Source of the DNA: Hsuehochloa calcarea
Lineage: Eukaryota; Streptophyta; Magnoliopsida; Poales; Poaceae
DNA length: 64,000 nt
NCBI GenBank assembly: GCA_036346395.1
Contig: CM070599.1
Coordinates: 5,199,232-5,263,231 of the forward strand
Direction: 5' to 3'
Shown: piece by piece, positions 47,694-58,718 of the stretch
How the letters are laid out: each line of letters opens with the position of its first letter
Numbering within the stretch: the stretch's first letter is position 1
Program-made: the position numbers and the translations under genes
Notes under the pieces: model-generated
Databases searched by the model: none
What the model saw: the letters and a program-made list of their open reading frames with translations, nothing else
Told to the model about the DNA's origin: nothing

Positions 47694-48661
47694 ATGGCGG
47701 ACGCTTTTCGTAGCGGCCAAGGCGATCACCGGTCGGACGAGGATCTTCCTCCTCCTCCGACCATGGCGAGGTCCTTCTTGATTGAGCGCAACCGTGCGAG
47801 AGGATGGGAGGGTTCTTACGGGCGTCATCGCGCGCAACACTTCCGCCCTTACCGTGCTTGAGATCCGGGCAAGGGAGTGGACACCACCGCGTGGGGACTC
47901 GCGGAGTTTCTTCGCACTCACCCCCCGCGTTCTCCGTGTCTGAGGACCCGCTTGACGCAGACGACTGGCTTCGTCTGGTGGAGCGGAAGCTCCGCATAGC
48001 GCAGTGCCAGGAGCACGAGAAGGCGCTGTTCGCATCGTACCAGCTGGAAGGTGCAGCTTTGTCGTGGTGGGAGAGCTTTCTCGCCATGCAGCCTGACGGC
48101 CACACCGTCACTTGGGAGGAGTTCCGCACTGCCTTCCGTCAGTCACATTCCTTCCTACTGATGAGGTCAAGAAGAAGGAGTTCTTGTCGCTCAGACAAGG
48201 ACGCCTCTCAGTTACGGAGTACCTGTACGAGTTCAACCATTTGGCTCGTTATGCTCCGGAGGAGGTGGCCACTGATGAGGCCAAGCAAGAGAAGTTCAAG
48301 GATGGTTTGTCCGAGGAGCTGCAGGACAAGCTATCTATCGTCGACTTCCAGATTTTCGGGCCTTGGTGGACAAGGCCATTGTCGCCGAGCACTCGGTAGG
48401 CGCTTGTGGATTCCCGCAGCGTAAGTGGAGGCCCGAAGTCATCGGGCCGGCTATCCTCGCTTGATCCGTCTCGGTCGCGTCGTGACCCAGCACCCGAGGC
48501 CGTCGGACTGTTCTTCGTCCTTCGCAGGCCGTGCCCCAATCACGTGCACCTGCGAGTCAGCAGGGTGGCCCCGCAACCCGGCTGCCGGGTCACTGCCGCT
48601 GCGGCGGAAGGGGCATTATGCGAACCAATGCCCTAAGAAGGCGGGCGACCCCTCATCCTAA
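47694..48661 (+). pseudogene. Chromovirus Gag, frameshifted
   Basis: It starts at ATG 47694 (MADAFRSGQGDHRSDEDLPP). After a frame change near 47850 it reads SVSEDPLDADDWLRLVERKL and ALSWWESFLAMQP, the retrotransposon Gag core. After another change near 48150 it reads EFLSLRQGRLSVTEYLYEF and EKFKDGLSEELQDKLSI. A decayed zinc-knuckle end, GHYANQCPKK, is at about 48610-48640. It would form the particle. At least three frame breaks prevent a continuous product. Confidence 0.8.
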
Positions 48662-48699
48662 TGGAGGACGCGGCGGAGGTGGTTCTTCTCGGGACTCAA

Positions 48700-48963
48700 G
48701 ATAGTCCCTACTACCCAAGGCGTGGGTAGTGGTCGCGTCAACCTCATCTCAATGGAGGAGGCACGGGAGGCACCCGGCGTCGTCTTTGGGTACACTTTCT
48801 GTTAACTCTCATTCTGCTACTGTTTTGTTCGATTCAGGAGCATCTCATTCTTTTGTTTCTTAGTCTTTTGCTGCTATTAGTGAGCTCCTCTTTACTCCAT
48901 TGTTGGTCCCATTGCTCATTCGCTCTCCGGGTTCGGAGTTGAGAGCTGAATCTGAGTGTAGGG
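48700..48963 (+). pseudogene. Chromovirus protease fragment
   Basis: At about 48828-48862 a frame reads LFDSGASHSFVS, the gypsy protease active-site motif with Asp-Ser-Gly, then meets TAG. Downstream text to 48963 belongs to the protease end in broken frames. The later MDWLS..IDC motif at the start of the next frame marks the end of this domain. Confidence 0.72.
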
Positions 48964-50568
48964 ATGTTCCAATTGAGATCGAGGAGTGAGATTCTTGCGA
49001 ATCTTATTCTCCTCCATTCAGCAAGTTTGGATGTAATTCTTGGTATGGATTGGTTGTCTTGCCATATGGGACAAATCGATTGCGCCAAGAAGTGTGTCTC
49101 TCTATCTAGCCTTTCCGGCGAGCAGGTTCGCTTTTCGCCGAAGCTGCTAAGTTCGCATCTTTTCGCGCTTGAAGCGAAGCCCGCTCAAGATATTAGTGAA
49201 GTCCCCACAGTTCGTGACTTCATTGATGTCTTTCCTGAAGATCTTCCAGGGATGCCACCAGTTCGAGACCTCGAGTTTGTCATTGAGTTGGTTCCCGGTA
49301 CTGCCCCGATTTCAAAGAGGCACTATCGGATGCCACCGAACGAGTTGGTGGAGTTGAAGAAGCAACTGAATGAGCTGCAAGAAAAAGGCTTCATCCGTCC
49401 TAGCTCATCTCCGTGGGGTTGTCCAGCAATCTTCGTAAAGAAGAAGGACAATACTTTACGCATGTGCGTGGATTACCGTCCGCTTAATGAAGTAACGGTA
49501 AAGAACAAGTATCCTTTGCCCCGCATTGATGATCTCTTTGATCAATTAACTGGAGCTCGAGTATTCTCCAAGATTGATCTGAGAGTGGGATATCATCAAG
49601 TTCGAATACGACCGGAGGATATTCCAAAGACGGCTTTCTCCACTCGCTATGGCTTGTATGAGTACACCGTCATGTCGTTTGGCTTAACCAATGCTCCCGC
49701 CTTGTTCATGAACCTCATGAATTCAGTATGCATGGAGTATTTGGATAAGTTTGTCGTGGTCTTTATCGATGATATTCTTATCTATTCTAAGAACGATGAG
49801 GAACACGATGAGCATCTGAGGCTTGTATTAGGCAAGCTTCGTGAGCATCAGCTGTATGCAAAGTTCAGCAAGTGCGCGTTCTGGTTGAAGGAAGTGGCCT
49901 TCTTGGGTCATATTATTTCAGCAGGAGGCGTAGCCGTTGATCCTAGCAAAGTCAGTGACGTCTTATCATGGGTTCAACCTACTTCGGTGACCGAAGTGCG
50001 GAGTTTTCTCGGTTTAGCGGGATATTATCGCCGTTTTATCGAGAATTTCTCCAAGATCGCGAAGCCGATGACGGAGTTGCTCAAGAAGGACAAGAAGTTC
50101 TTGTGGTCCGATGCTTGTGAGGAAAGCTTCCAAGTACTTAAGAAGCGTTTGACCACCGCTCCCGTCCTTGTTCTTCCCGATATTCATCGAAGCTTCGATA
50201 TCTTTTGCGATGCTTCTCGTCGAGGACTCAGTTGTGTCCTTATGCAAGAAGGCAAGGTAGTGGCCTATGCATCAAGGCAATTGAGACCTCATGAACTCAA
50301 CTATCCTACCCATGACTTGGAATTAGCTGCTGTGATTCATGCACTTAAGATTTGGCGACATTACCTAATCGGTAATCGTTGCGAAGTGTATTCGGATCAC
50401 AAAAGCCTAAAGTATTTGTTCACCCAACCAGATCTGAACCTCAGGCAAAAGAGATGGTTGGAGTTGGTCAAGGATTATGACATGGGTATTCACTACCATC
50501 CGGCAAGGCTAATGTCGTTCTTGATGCGCTCGATCGGAAGCGCATTGCAATGCCTTGTTGTCCTGTGA
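48964..50568 (+). CDS. Chromovirus reverse transcriptase and RNase H, open frame
   Basis: This 534-codon frame starts in the protease end (ASLDVILGMDWLSCH). Reverse transcriptase follows: RMPPNELVELKKQL, GFIRPSSSPWGCPAIFVKKK, MCVDYRPLNE, FSKIDLRVGYHQ (usual SGYHQ altered to VGYHQ), MSFGLTNAP and VVFIDDILIYS with the catalytic Asp pair at about 49755-49785. The connection FLGLAGYYRRFI and RNase H come next, with FDIFCDASRRGLSCVL, YPTHDLELAAVIHALKIWRH and YSDHKSL. A frameshift near 50502 separates it from integrase. Length and motif order are normal for gypsy elements. No ATG-initiated product is implied; this is part of a polyprotein. Confidence 0.9.
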   Translation: MFQLRSRSEILANLILLHSASLDVILGMDWLSCHMGQIDCAKKCVSLSSLSGEQVRFSPKLLSSHLFALEAKPAQDISEVPTVRDFIDVFPEDLPGMPPVRDLEFVIELVPGTAPISKRHYRMPPNELVELKKQLNELQEKGFIRPSSSPWGCPAIFVKKKDNTLRMCVDYRPLNEVTVKNKYPLPRIDDLFDQLTGARVFSKIDLRVGYHQVRIRPEDIPKTAFSTRYGLYEYTVMSFGLTNAPALFMNLMNSVCMEYLDKFVVVFIDDILIYSKNDEEHDEHLRLVLGKLREHQLYAKFSKCAFWLKEVAFLGHIISAGGVAVDPSKVSDVLSWVQPTSVTEVRSFLGLAGYYRRFIENFSKIAKPMTELLKKDKKFLWSDACEESFQVLKKRLTTAPVLVLPDIHRSFDIFCDASRRGLSCVLMQEGKVVAYASRQLRPHELNYPTHDLELAAVIHALKIWRHYLIGNRCEVYSDHKSLKYLFTQPDLNLRQKRWLELVKDYDMGIHYHPARLMSFLMRSIGSALQCLVVL

Positions 50569-51818
50569 ATGTCAACCCACCCTTCTGAAAGAATTCCAGC
50601 GTCTCAACTTGGGATTGGTTGAGCATGGTTCCCTCGCTGCCCTAGTTGTGCAACCAACCTTGATGGATCGGATTAAGATCGCCCAACAATCAGATGTTGG
50701 AGTGAACAACATCAAGGAAAGTGTCAAGAACGGAACAGCCAAGTGCTTCTCTGAGGATGAGCATGGTGTTGTAAGGTTCGGGCAACGCCTTGTGGTTCCA
50801 AAGGCCGTGGAATTGCGGAATTTGATTCTCCGCGAAGCCCATGATTCGCCTTTGTCTATTCATCCCGGGGCCACAAAGATGTATCAAGATCTCCGTCAGA
50901 GATTTTGGTGGACCCGAATGAAGAGGAGATTGCGGTTCGTTGCCGAGTGCGACGTGTGTCGTCGTGTCAAGGCCGAGCATCAGCGTCCAGCAGGACTGCT
51001 TCAGCCTTTGCCTATTCCGGAATGGAAGTGGGATTCGATCGGGATGGATTTTATCACCGGTCTACCCAGGTCGCCTAAGGGAAATGATGCCATTTGGGTC
51101 GTCACCGATCGCTGACGAAAGTGGCTCATTTCATTCTGTCAAGACTTCGACTTCAGCGTGGGGCTCTTAGCGAGCTCTATATCGCCCGATTGTGAGTTTG
51201 CATGGGATCCCAAGGCGATCATTTCGATCGTGGTTCCTGTTCACTTCTCGATTTTGGCATAGTTTGCAAGAGGCTATGGGAACCGTCTTACCTTTAGCAC
51301 AAAGATATCACCCCAAACCGATGGTCGGACCGAAAGGTCAACCAAGTGTTGGAAGACATGCTTCGTGCTTGTGTCCTCTCCTATGGAAAGAATTGGGAGA
51401 AATGCTTGCCATTTGCCGAAGTTTTCCTACAACAACGATTTCGAGCGCGGTCTCGGCATGGCCCCTTTCGAGGCCTTATACGGGAGAAAGTGCGAACCCC
51501 GTTGAATTGGTGGAGGCGGCGAAAGACCTTTCTTTGGCGGACTCGATCAATGAGGCCGAGAGTCAAGTCCATCTTATTCGTGATCGTTTGCGCACCGCTC
51601 AATCCGAGCGAAAGAGCTATGCGGATCGCCGTCGTCGTGAGTTGAGCTTTGAGCCTGATGACTTTGTGTATCTCAAAGTCTCTCCTTTGAAGGGTCATCA
51701 GCGTTTCGGTGTCAAGGGCAAGTTAGCTCCTCGATATGTCGGTCCTTACCGTGTTATCGAGAAGAAAGGGGCGGTTGCCTATAAGTTGGAATTGCCACCG
51801 CACTTGAAGGGTACATGA
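50555..51818 (+). pseudogene. Chromovirus integrase, frameshifted
   Basis: 50555-51115 reads LREAHDSPLSIHPGATKMYQ, RFWWTRMKRR and ECDVCRRVKAEHQ (zinc-binding His and Cys pairs), then WDSIGMDFITGLP with the first catalytic Asp. It stops at 51113-51115. The rest of the core is broken over other frames (51192-51500). The end of the 51192-51818 frame carries the GPY/F module: SPLKGHQRFGVKGKLAPRYV and GPYRVIEK. At least two frame breaks. Confidence 0.82.
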
Positions 51819-51845
51819 TGTTTTCCATGTGTCCCAATTAAAGAA

Positions 51846-52073
51846 GTGCCTCCGTGTTCCAACCGAGGAAGCTCGTTGGAAACTCTCGATGTCCAAGAAG
51901 ATTTGACCTATCACGAGCATCCTGTTCGCATACTCGATGAGGCTGAACGAAGAACGAGGAATAAAACCATCAAATTCCTCAAAGTTCAGTGGTCGAACCA
52001 TTCTGAGGATGAGGCTACTTGGGAAAGGGAAGACCGTCTCCGTGCAGACTATCCATCTTTCTTTACCGAGTGA
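51846..52073 (+). pseudogene. Chromodomain at the integrase C terminus
   Basis: The frame reads YHEHPVRILDEAERRTRNKT, then IKFLKVQWSNHSEDEATWER and EDRLRADYPSFF. This is the chromodomain pattern 'P..IL......R.....KVQW..H...EATWE.E..L...YP'. It ends at TGA 52071-52073. In chromoviruses it guides integration toward marked chromatin. It is in a different frame from the GPY/F module just upstream, so the two are separated by a frame break. Confidence 0.85.
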
Positions 52074-52100
52074 ACCAAATCTCGGGACGAGATTTTTGTA

Positions 52101-52110
52101 AGGGGGGGAG
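52101..52110 (+). other. Polypurine tract of the chromovirus
   Basis: AGGGGGGGAG lies four bases before the 3' LTR start at 52115. It primes plus-strand DNA synthesis. Confidence 0.9.
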
Positions 52111-52114
52111 GTTT

Positions 52115-55100
52115 TGTAACATCCCAAACTTGGTTTGTGTTTCAAATGTAATAAAAATGAGGAGAAATTAAAACTTTTTCTCTCATCTTGATTTTTGTAA
52201 TCAGTTCCATAATTTTTGTAAAAGAATTATGTGAAATCAAAAATCAAATTGCCATTTGGACACCAACACAAATCTCCTTCATGAAAATCTTGTGCCCAAC
52301 CCCTAAAAATAATTTTCATTGAACCTAGGAGTGATGTTTAGCACCTCAGAATTATTTCATAATTTTCAGAAATTGTTTGATAATTTTTGAGGCAAGTCAA
52401 ACATTAGTCAAACTCCTAAATTAGCCTTCTGGAATTTTTAGAGAAAAATGCATTGCATAAAAGTCTCTGAAAATTTTATATAAGGTTCCTCTGCTGTCAA
52501 GAATCTCGATTAAAATTTCATAAATTTTGGAGTTTGTTTGCTACCTCAAATACTTCCTCAAAATCGCTTATTCAAATTCAAACCCTAATCGTTTTCACTT
52601 GTTCCTCTGGTTCGGACGGACTCGGGCTCGAGCCACTTGTTTTGGTTCAGTCAACTAAACGCACCGGCTCGGTCGATCGGGCGCGAGGGTTGTGAGTCGT
52701 TGGATCGGCATCGAACGGCCCACGATCGCGTGAACGTTCGGACCGTCTGAACGCGCCGATCCATTTGAACCGTTGGATTCTAAATCAAAGGTCCACAATC
52801 GCGTGAACGTTCGGACCGTCCGAACGCCTCGCGCAACGTGAACCGCAGGATCCAAATCAACGGCCCGTGATCAAGCGCGCGATTGAATCGTTATTCTCGA
52901 CCCGTTCTTTCTCAGCCGTCCGATTAAATCCAGCGGTACGCTTTCCGCTCTTCCTCCGCTGCTCGCGCTTTCGGCCATGGTCAATGATGGTTGGTGAAAA
53001 GGGCAGAGCGTGTCAGCGTCGGGTCTTCTCTGCTTTCGGCCAACGACTCTCAGCATTAATGAGCACTGTACCGCCGCCTCCGAAGTCTTCGTCCTCCTCG
53101 AGCGCACGTGCTCCCGTCGCCCTCAGTCGGCCTCAACACAGTGCGAAGCCATTTTTCTTCCCGTTGCTTCTTCCTTGCTCCTTCGGCTATAAAACTCCTC
53201 CAGTGGCTTCCTTAGCATCCTTTGAACACTCTTGAGCTCCAAAGACCATTGTTAGTGCCTTTGCTCGAGCTCCATTTCAAATTCGCTCTCGGCCGCCATT
53301 GTTGGAGCTTGGTCCTTCGGTGAAAGTGGTGTTAGGGCATTCTCTTTCAAAACCCTTGATTCCTCGACTTCTTAGCCTCTCATCGAGTTTTAACCCTCTG
53401 TCAATTTTGCTTTTGACGAAAGAGAGCGAGATCAATTTGGATTTCCCAATTCGCCGAATCGCTATTCTTCTTCGCCGAGCCACCGATTCTCCTCGGTGCC
53501 TTCTTTGGGCTCAGGTACCCCCCTTATTAGTCCCTAGTTGTTTGGCACTCGCTCTCTTGGACCGCAGCTGAGCTCATTTGCGTTTTTCGTTTTCGGTCAT
53601 TTTGAGTCTTCTCGGTCATCTCCGGCTTGCCGGCGTTCTAGACCGCCGCACCAAAATTGTTGGTACCTTTAGGTGCGCAAGGTTGTTAGGAACTCATTTT
53701 AGGCTTTTGCTCACGCCACATGCGGCGAGAAACGCCGGCGGCGAGCCAATCTTCCCCGTCAAATTTTGTCGGACGAAATCTGATTGAATTTTGAACTTGA
53801 GTCGTTGCGGACCGTCGATCTTAAGATCTACGGCCCACGTTCGCGTGGAAATTTTGAGTTCGCCGCGCGTCTCTGTATGTGGACCGTCGATCCTAAGATC
53901 TACGGCCCAAGATTGCGCTTAAATTTGAATTAATCACGCCCTAATCAGTGGACCGTTGGATCCAAGATCAACGGTCCCGATTCAAATGAACGTTCGGACC
54001 GTCCGAACGGTTCGATCCGCGTGGACCGTTGGATCCAAGATCAACGGTTCATGTGCGTGTGAACGTTCGGACCGCCCGAGCGCTCTAATCCACGTGAACC
54101 GTTGGATCCTGATCCAACGGTTGGCGTTAAGTTCGCGACGCGGCTGTACGTTGCATGCTGGGACGCGGACCGTCGGATCCAAGATCGACGCTCCTCGTTC
54201 AGCCACGTCATTTCAAAATTCTGAATTTCCCGAAAGGATTTAGTTATCAACAGAAAAATGTGGTAACTTGTGAAATTCATAACTAATTCATTTCAAATCC
54301 TTTTCGGTTGATTCAAATTTTGTGGGTTATGTTTTTAATTAGACTTTAATTTAAAAATGTTTCCAAACTCAGTGTAGCCCCAGAAATTTTTGCTTATGAA
54401 TAGTAGCATTTTTGATTTATAAAAACTGAGCAGAATTGTTTTGGTCATATCTTTGGCATTAAGAATCCAAATCAATTGGTTCTTGTTGCTAAATTCTTTA
54501 TAAATCATGATCTTGCTACTGTAAAATTTTCTGGATTTTTGGAGAGAGTTTACTGTTGGGTCTTTGTTTTTTTATTCGTTCTTATCGGTTGCTTTTTGCT
54601 TTCTCGTTAGGATCCGAAGAGCACATTGATAATCTTGTTGATCCACAAGCAGACACTCGACCCACAACAAGCGTGCAAGATGTTTGATCATAAATGTCCC
54701 ATTATTTTCCAAGTCTAATATCTTGTTTACAAATTATATGTATGCATTGCTTTTGTGTCCAATTATTTTTGCCCTGTTTAGAGGTAGCTATTCCTAATGC
54801 ATTGTTGCCATTAAAATGTTATCCCCTACCACAACCATAAGTTATTATCATCATTTGGTGAATTAGAGCCCGGTGATTTAATTATGCTCTTTTACTGTTT
54901 TTGCGATGTCATGCTTAGAAATGCTTAGCTACCGGTAGAATTGGGCGGTTATCGACTTAGTCGATGACCTTGATCACACAAATTATTTTGTTTATTTTTG
55001 GTTCAGCACCTTATGCTTTTGTTTTGTAAAAACCGAAAATGAAACAAAATGATTTGACTTGGGCACAATGGCATGTTGGTGTGATTGTTGGGTGTGACAA

Positions 55101-56396
55101 GGAAAGGTGTCCAGGTCCCTAAGGACCGAAAATGTTGCTTGCGCCACTGATCCAAGTACTTTTGCGTACTAACCACATGAGGGTTATATGGGACCCCTCT
55201 TGACGTAGTACTTTGGCGTGTGTTATCTCCGAGTCGCAGGAGGGGGTTGTGTGTGTTGTGTGAAACATGATATGTGTTCTCTGTGTTCTTGTGTTGGGTG
55301 TGCGGTGGTGGAGATTCCGGGTAGGCTCTCCACCTCGAGGAGCATTGTAGTTGTCCAAGGCTTTACCTGCGACGGGTAGTTGACCGAGGCTTTACAATGA
55401 CTCCGACACAACGTATGGGTTTCTATCCATACGGGCGGCTCGTAGTTATTACACAATATTGAAAATGTCTCGTAGGACTTAGCCGTGCCGGCATACCTAA
55501 GGAAGTGTGCTTAACCCGGTGGCAAAAAGGCGGTCTGGCATGTGGGTAAGTTGGTACACCTGCGCAGGATAAAACTATTCGAATAGCCTCGTCCTAGGTT
55601 ATGGACACGCTTGGTGATTTCACGCAAGATCTAGACTTCAACAACTGTTTTTGTTTTAAAAATTAAAACTTGACATGGTTGGCATGAATGGGTAATTCAT
55701 GCTATTGTTGTGGTGACTAATGGTTTAGTCACTTCCAGGACTGTTTTACTGTTGTTGATACTTGATTACTACTGTTTTTATCAAATAAAATCAGATTTGT
55801 TAAATTGCTTTCGATCTATTACATTATTGCAAATGAAACTTGCTTTATGCTTAAAAATTTGAGTCCTAGCCTGCTCCACTTAAATAAGCTTGCATATAGT
55901 TATTGTTCAGGTCTGTTATCATTCTTTTATATCTTGCGAGTACATTCAAAGTACTCACCCAGCTTTTGCTGGGCTGCTTTTGTTTGCAGAGGAAGAAGGT
56001 GAGCCCCTAGGGCCTCACTTTTGTGAGATGTGCTGTGGATTCGACGACTAGCTTGGCGGTCCGGTCGGTTGCCTTGTGGGTTAAAGGCACACTGATTGGC
56101 TCTTTTGTTGTAGCCATCTTATGGCACTTTTGCTTCATTGTTTAATTATTGTTGTCTCTTTTATTGTTGGCAGTTGGCCTCTCTTTTATAATAACTATCC
56201 TTTATTAATGTTATTCTGCTTACATTTTGCTTGGTTCTATGTGAATGAATGGAATTGATGCATGAACTTTGTAAGGAGGTCTGTATACTGCATTTCTGGG
56301 AAGTATACATGTCTCGAGTCTCAGATTATATGTTTTGTGATGCTAGGGCCAGGCGGTTGGTTAAGCATTACAAGCCGGATAAACCGGGGTCTCACA
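52115..56396 (+). repeat. 3' LTR of the chromovirus
   Basis: It pairs with 42543-46803. The TATA box is at 53188-53194, the 12-base-arm palindrome at 54097-54122, and CTATTCGAATAG at 55575-55586. Differences between the copies are mostly one- to four-base indels at CAG/CTG or C/G-rich words. Long stretches between those sites are almost unchanged. Confidence 0.95.
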
Positions 56397-57342
56397 TGTT
56401 GGTTCAGATTTATGTGGATGATATTATTTTCGGTGGTTCCTCTCATGCTTTGGTGTCTAGATTTTCAGATTCTATGAGCAGTGAATTCGAGATGAGCATG
56501 ATGGGAGAGCTGACATTGTTCCTTGGTCTTCAAATCAAGCAACTGAAAGAAGGCACTTTCGTTCACCAGAGTAAGTATACAAAGGACCTTCTTCGGCGCT
56601 TCAATATGGGAAGCAGTAGGCCAATGTCTACTCCCATTGCTACAACCACCGTCTTTGGACCACGATGAGGATGGAGAGTCCGTGGACGGAAGAAGTACCG
56701 CAGATATGATTGGCTCCTCCTCTATCTTACAAATACGAGGCCGACATACAATTCGCCGTATGTCCGTGCGCTCGATTTCGAGCTTCCTCGTGCTTCTCAT
56801 CGTCAAGCGATCGCGCATCTTGTGTATCTTCAAGATACGCTTGACTTTGGACTCGGTATTCTTCTTCTTGGCTCTTTCAATTCGAGCATTTTACGATCTT
56901 GATTTCGCGGTGTAGAGTTGATAGGAAGAGTACTTCTGGCACTTTTCATTTCTTGGGCACATCTCTTGTTTCTTGGTCTTCTAGAAAGCAGTCTTACATT
57001 GCCTGATCTGGTGGTCGAGTATGTAGCGCCACCGATGTTCGCTCTCGAGTTCTCTGGATTTTGTCCACGCTGCGAGACTATGAGTTATCTTTGGGAAGTG
57101 TTCCTCTTTTACGTGACAACATACGCAATTAATATTGCCAAAACCCAATGCAACATTCGAGGACTAAACACATTGACATTCGATTTCATTTTCGAGAGAC
57201 CATGTTGAGAAAGGTGATGTTGTGCTTCACTTTGTAGAGTCGAGCAACGACTTGCGATATTTTCACTAAGGCTCTTGACTCTTCGCGTTTTGCTGCTTTA
57301 CGGGGAGAGTTAGGGGTTATTAGTCCTATTGGGCTGTTTTGA
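56397..57342 (+). pseudogene. Sirevirus-like reverse transcriptase end and RNase H, decayed
   Basis: The frame resumes after the insertion as VQIYVDDIIFGGSSHALVSR, with the YVDD site, then MGELTLFLGLQIKQL and FVHQSKYTKDLLRRF. After 56668 the frame is lost repeatedly. A readable end, KALDSSRFAALRGELGVISP then IGLF and TGA (57340-57342), matches the usual Copia polyprotein end. RNase H motifs in between are scrambled by small indels. Confidence 0.78.
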
Positions 57343-58718
57343 GGGGGAAGTTGCTCTTTTTGCACTCATTGTATCATAATGCATGTTTCAATTCATTTGT
57401 CTTGCATTGTATAATAAAATTAGTGGAGCTTTGATTATTATCCTTGTATGACTTAATTTCATCTTCTATACCTTGTCATATCAAGTGATAGTCTGCTAGA
57501 CTTCTTTTATGGCTCTTCGTGTTTGGCTTAGCCTTTGCCTTGCTAGCTTTGTATCTGTGAGAAATTTGAATCAAATCATGTCTTGTTGGATCTTGTGACT
57601 AGTTTTGCTCTAGTGATCCTCTTATGATTCTCGCCATGTCTTACTGAGTTGAATTGAGTCTTGAACTTATTCGAGTTGAAAAATGAGCTTTTTATCTTAT
57701 TAAGTCAAGCAAATGAAAATGAGATTTTACGTGCGAAAAAGCGATCTCACCAATCCTTTCTCATGAGACGGCTTGCCATTGCACTAGGCATGAACTCAGG
57801 GGGAGTTTTGGATGACCTAGATCATTCTTTTAAGCTTATCGCTTGAGATGGTCGCGGCAAGGCTTGAGATCTAGCACAAAAAAAAGGAAAAACGAATTGC
57901 CCAAAAAGGGGCTAAGTGCTTGAGCTTTGCTTCAAAAGAATTCTCTTAATGCTCAAAATGCCTCAATTCTTGTTTTGAGTCTCTTTTACTTATAGACATG
58001 GCTTGACTCATTTTTGGTTGCTTGGAGTGAATCTATGATATTGAGCAACCTTTCATGATTTTAATTCTGTTAATCTCATATTGCTGCTATCTTGGTTTTA
58101 GCTTTGCAGTACATGTTTTGCCATGATTGAATATAGCGTCTACTCTTTGTATGGCTTGGTATAATACTTGTACTGTCTCCATGTATAATGGTCATGGCTC
58201 CTTTTTACTAAAGTTCAAAAATAAAGTCATTCCTTCATGCTCTTTCTTTTTCATGCATCTTGATGAATTCATTGTCAAAGGGGGAGAAAGATTGTGAAGA
58301 AAATGATCTTGGAGCTTTTGGTTTCATACTCAAGGTTTAATAATAAAAGAACTTCATAAAATAAAAAATTTGAACCTTTTGAAAATTTGTGATCATAGTG
58401 AGTTAAGTCTTGTGGTTCTATTGCCTTTTCCTAATTTCATTTGCAATTGAAATATACTCACAATGATCAAAGGTCAAATAGAAAAATTGCCTTTCATTTG
58501 GACCTAAGTGAGATTTTTGGCTACTTTCTGGAAATTGAATCCTTTGGTGCTTTCATTGCCTTATCTCACTTGCCTATACTATTCTGAAGCTAGCTTGGTC
58601 GGTTCCTAAGCTTTTTCTTGCTTATGGACCAAGTTGTGCCTTTATCTAAAACGCAATTTTACTTTTCATTTGAAAACCACATTTTCTTAAAATTGCCAAT
58701 GTGTTCATCAAGGGAGAT
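57343..58718 (+). other. Sirevirus-like 3' spacer with repeated polypurine tracts
   Basis: This 1.4 kb spacer between pol and the 3' LTR has no supported coding region. Purine tracts occur at 57341-57350 (GAGGGGGAAG), about 57796-57805 (CAGGGGGAG), 58277-58289 (AAAGGGGGAGAAA) and next to the LTR (AAGGGAGA, 58710-58717). Repeated tracts of this sort are typical of Sireviruses. Some members carry an envelope-like gene here; none is visible. Confidence 0.7.

Larger units (their letters stand above)
42543..56396 (+). mobile_element. Complete Ty3/gypsy chromovirus (Tekay/Del-like) with 4.3 kb LTRs
   Basis: LTRs are 42543-46803 (4261 bp) and 52115-56396 (4282 bp), both starting TGTAACATCCC and ending GGGTCTCACA. 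The target duplication is TGTTT/TGTTG (42538-42542 and 56397-56401). The primer site TGGTATCAGAGC is at 46809-46820 (initiator-Met type) and the polypurine tract AGGGGGGGAG at 52101-52110. The interior has Gag, protease, reverse transcriptase, RNase H, integrase and a chromodomain in gypsy order. It sits in the Sirevirus reverse transcriptase, so it is the youngest of the three nested elements. LTR size and the chromodomain point to the Tekay/Del lineage. Confidence 0.95.

Noticed and set aside
47620..48129. Antisense frames of 169 and 121 codons over the chromovirus Gag
   Set aside because: They are shadows of the Gag coding strand, rich in Arg and Ser.
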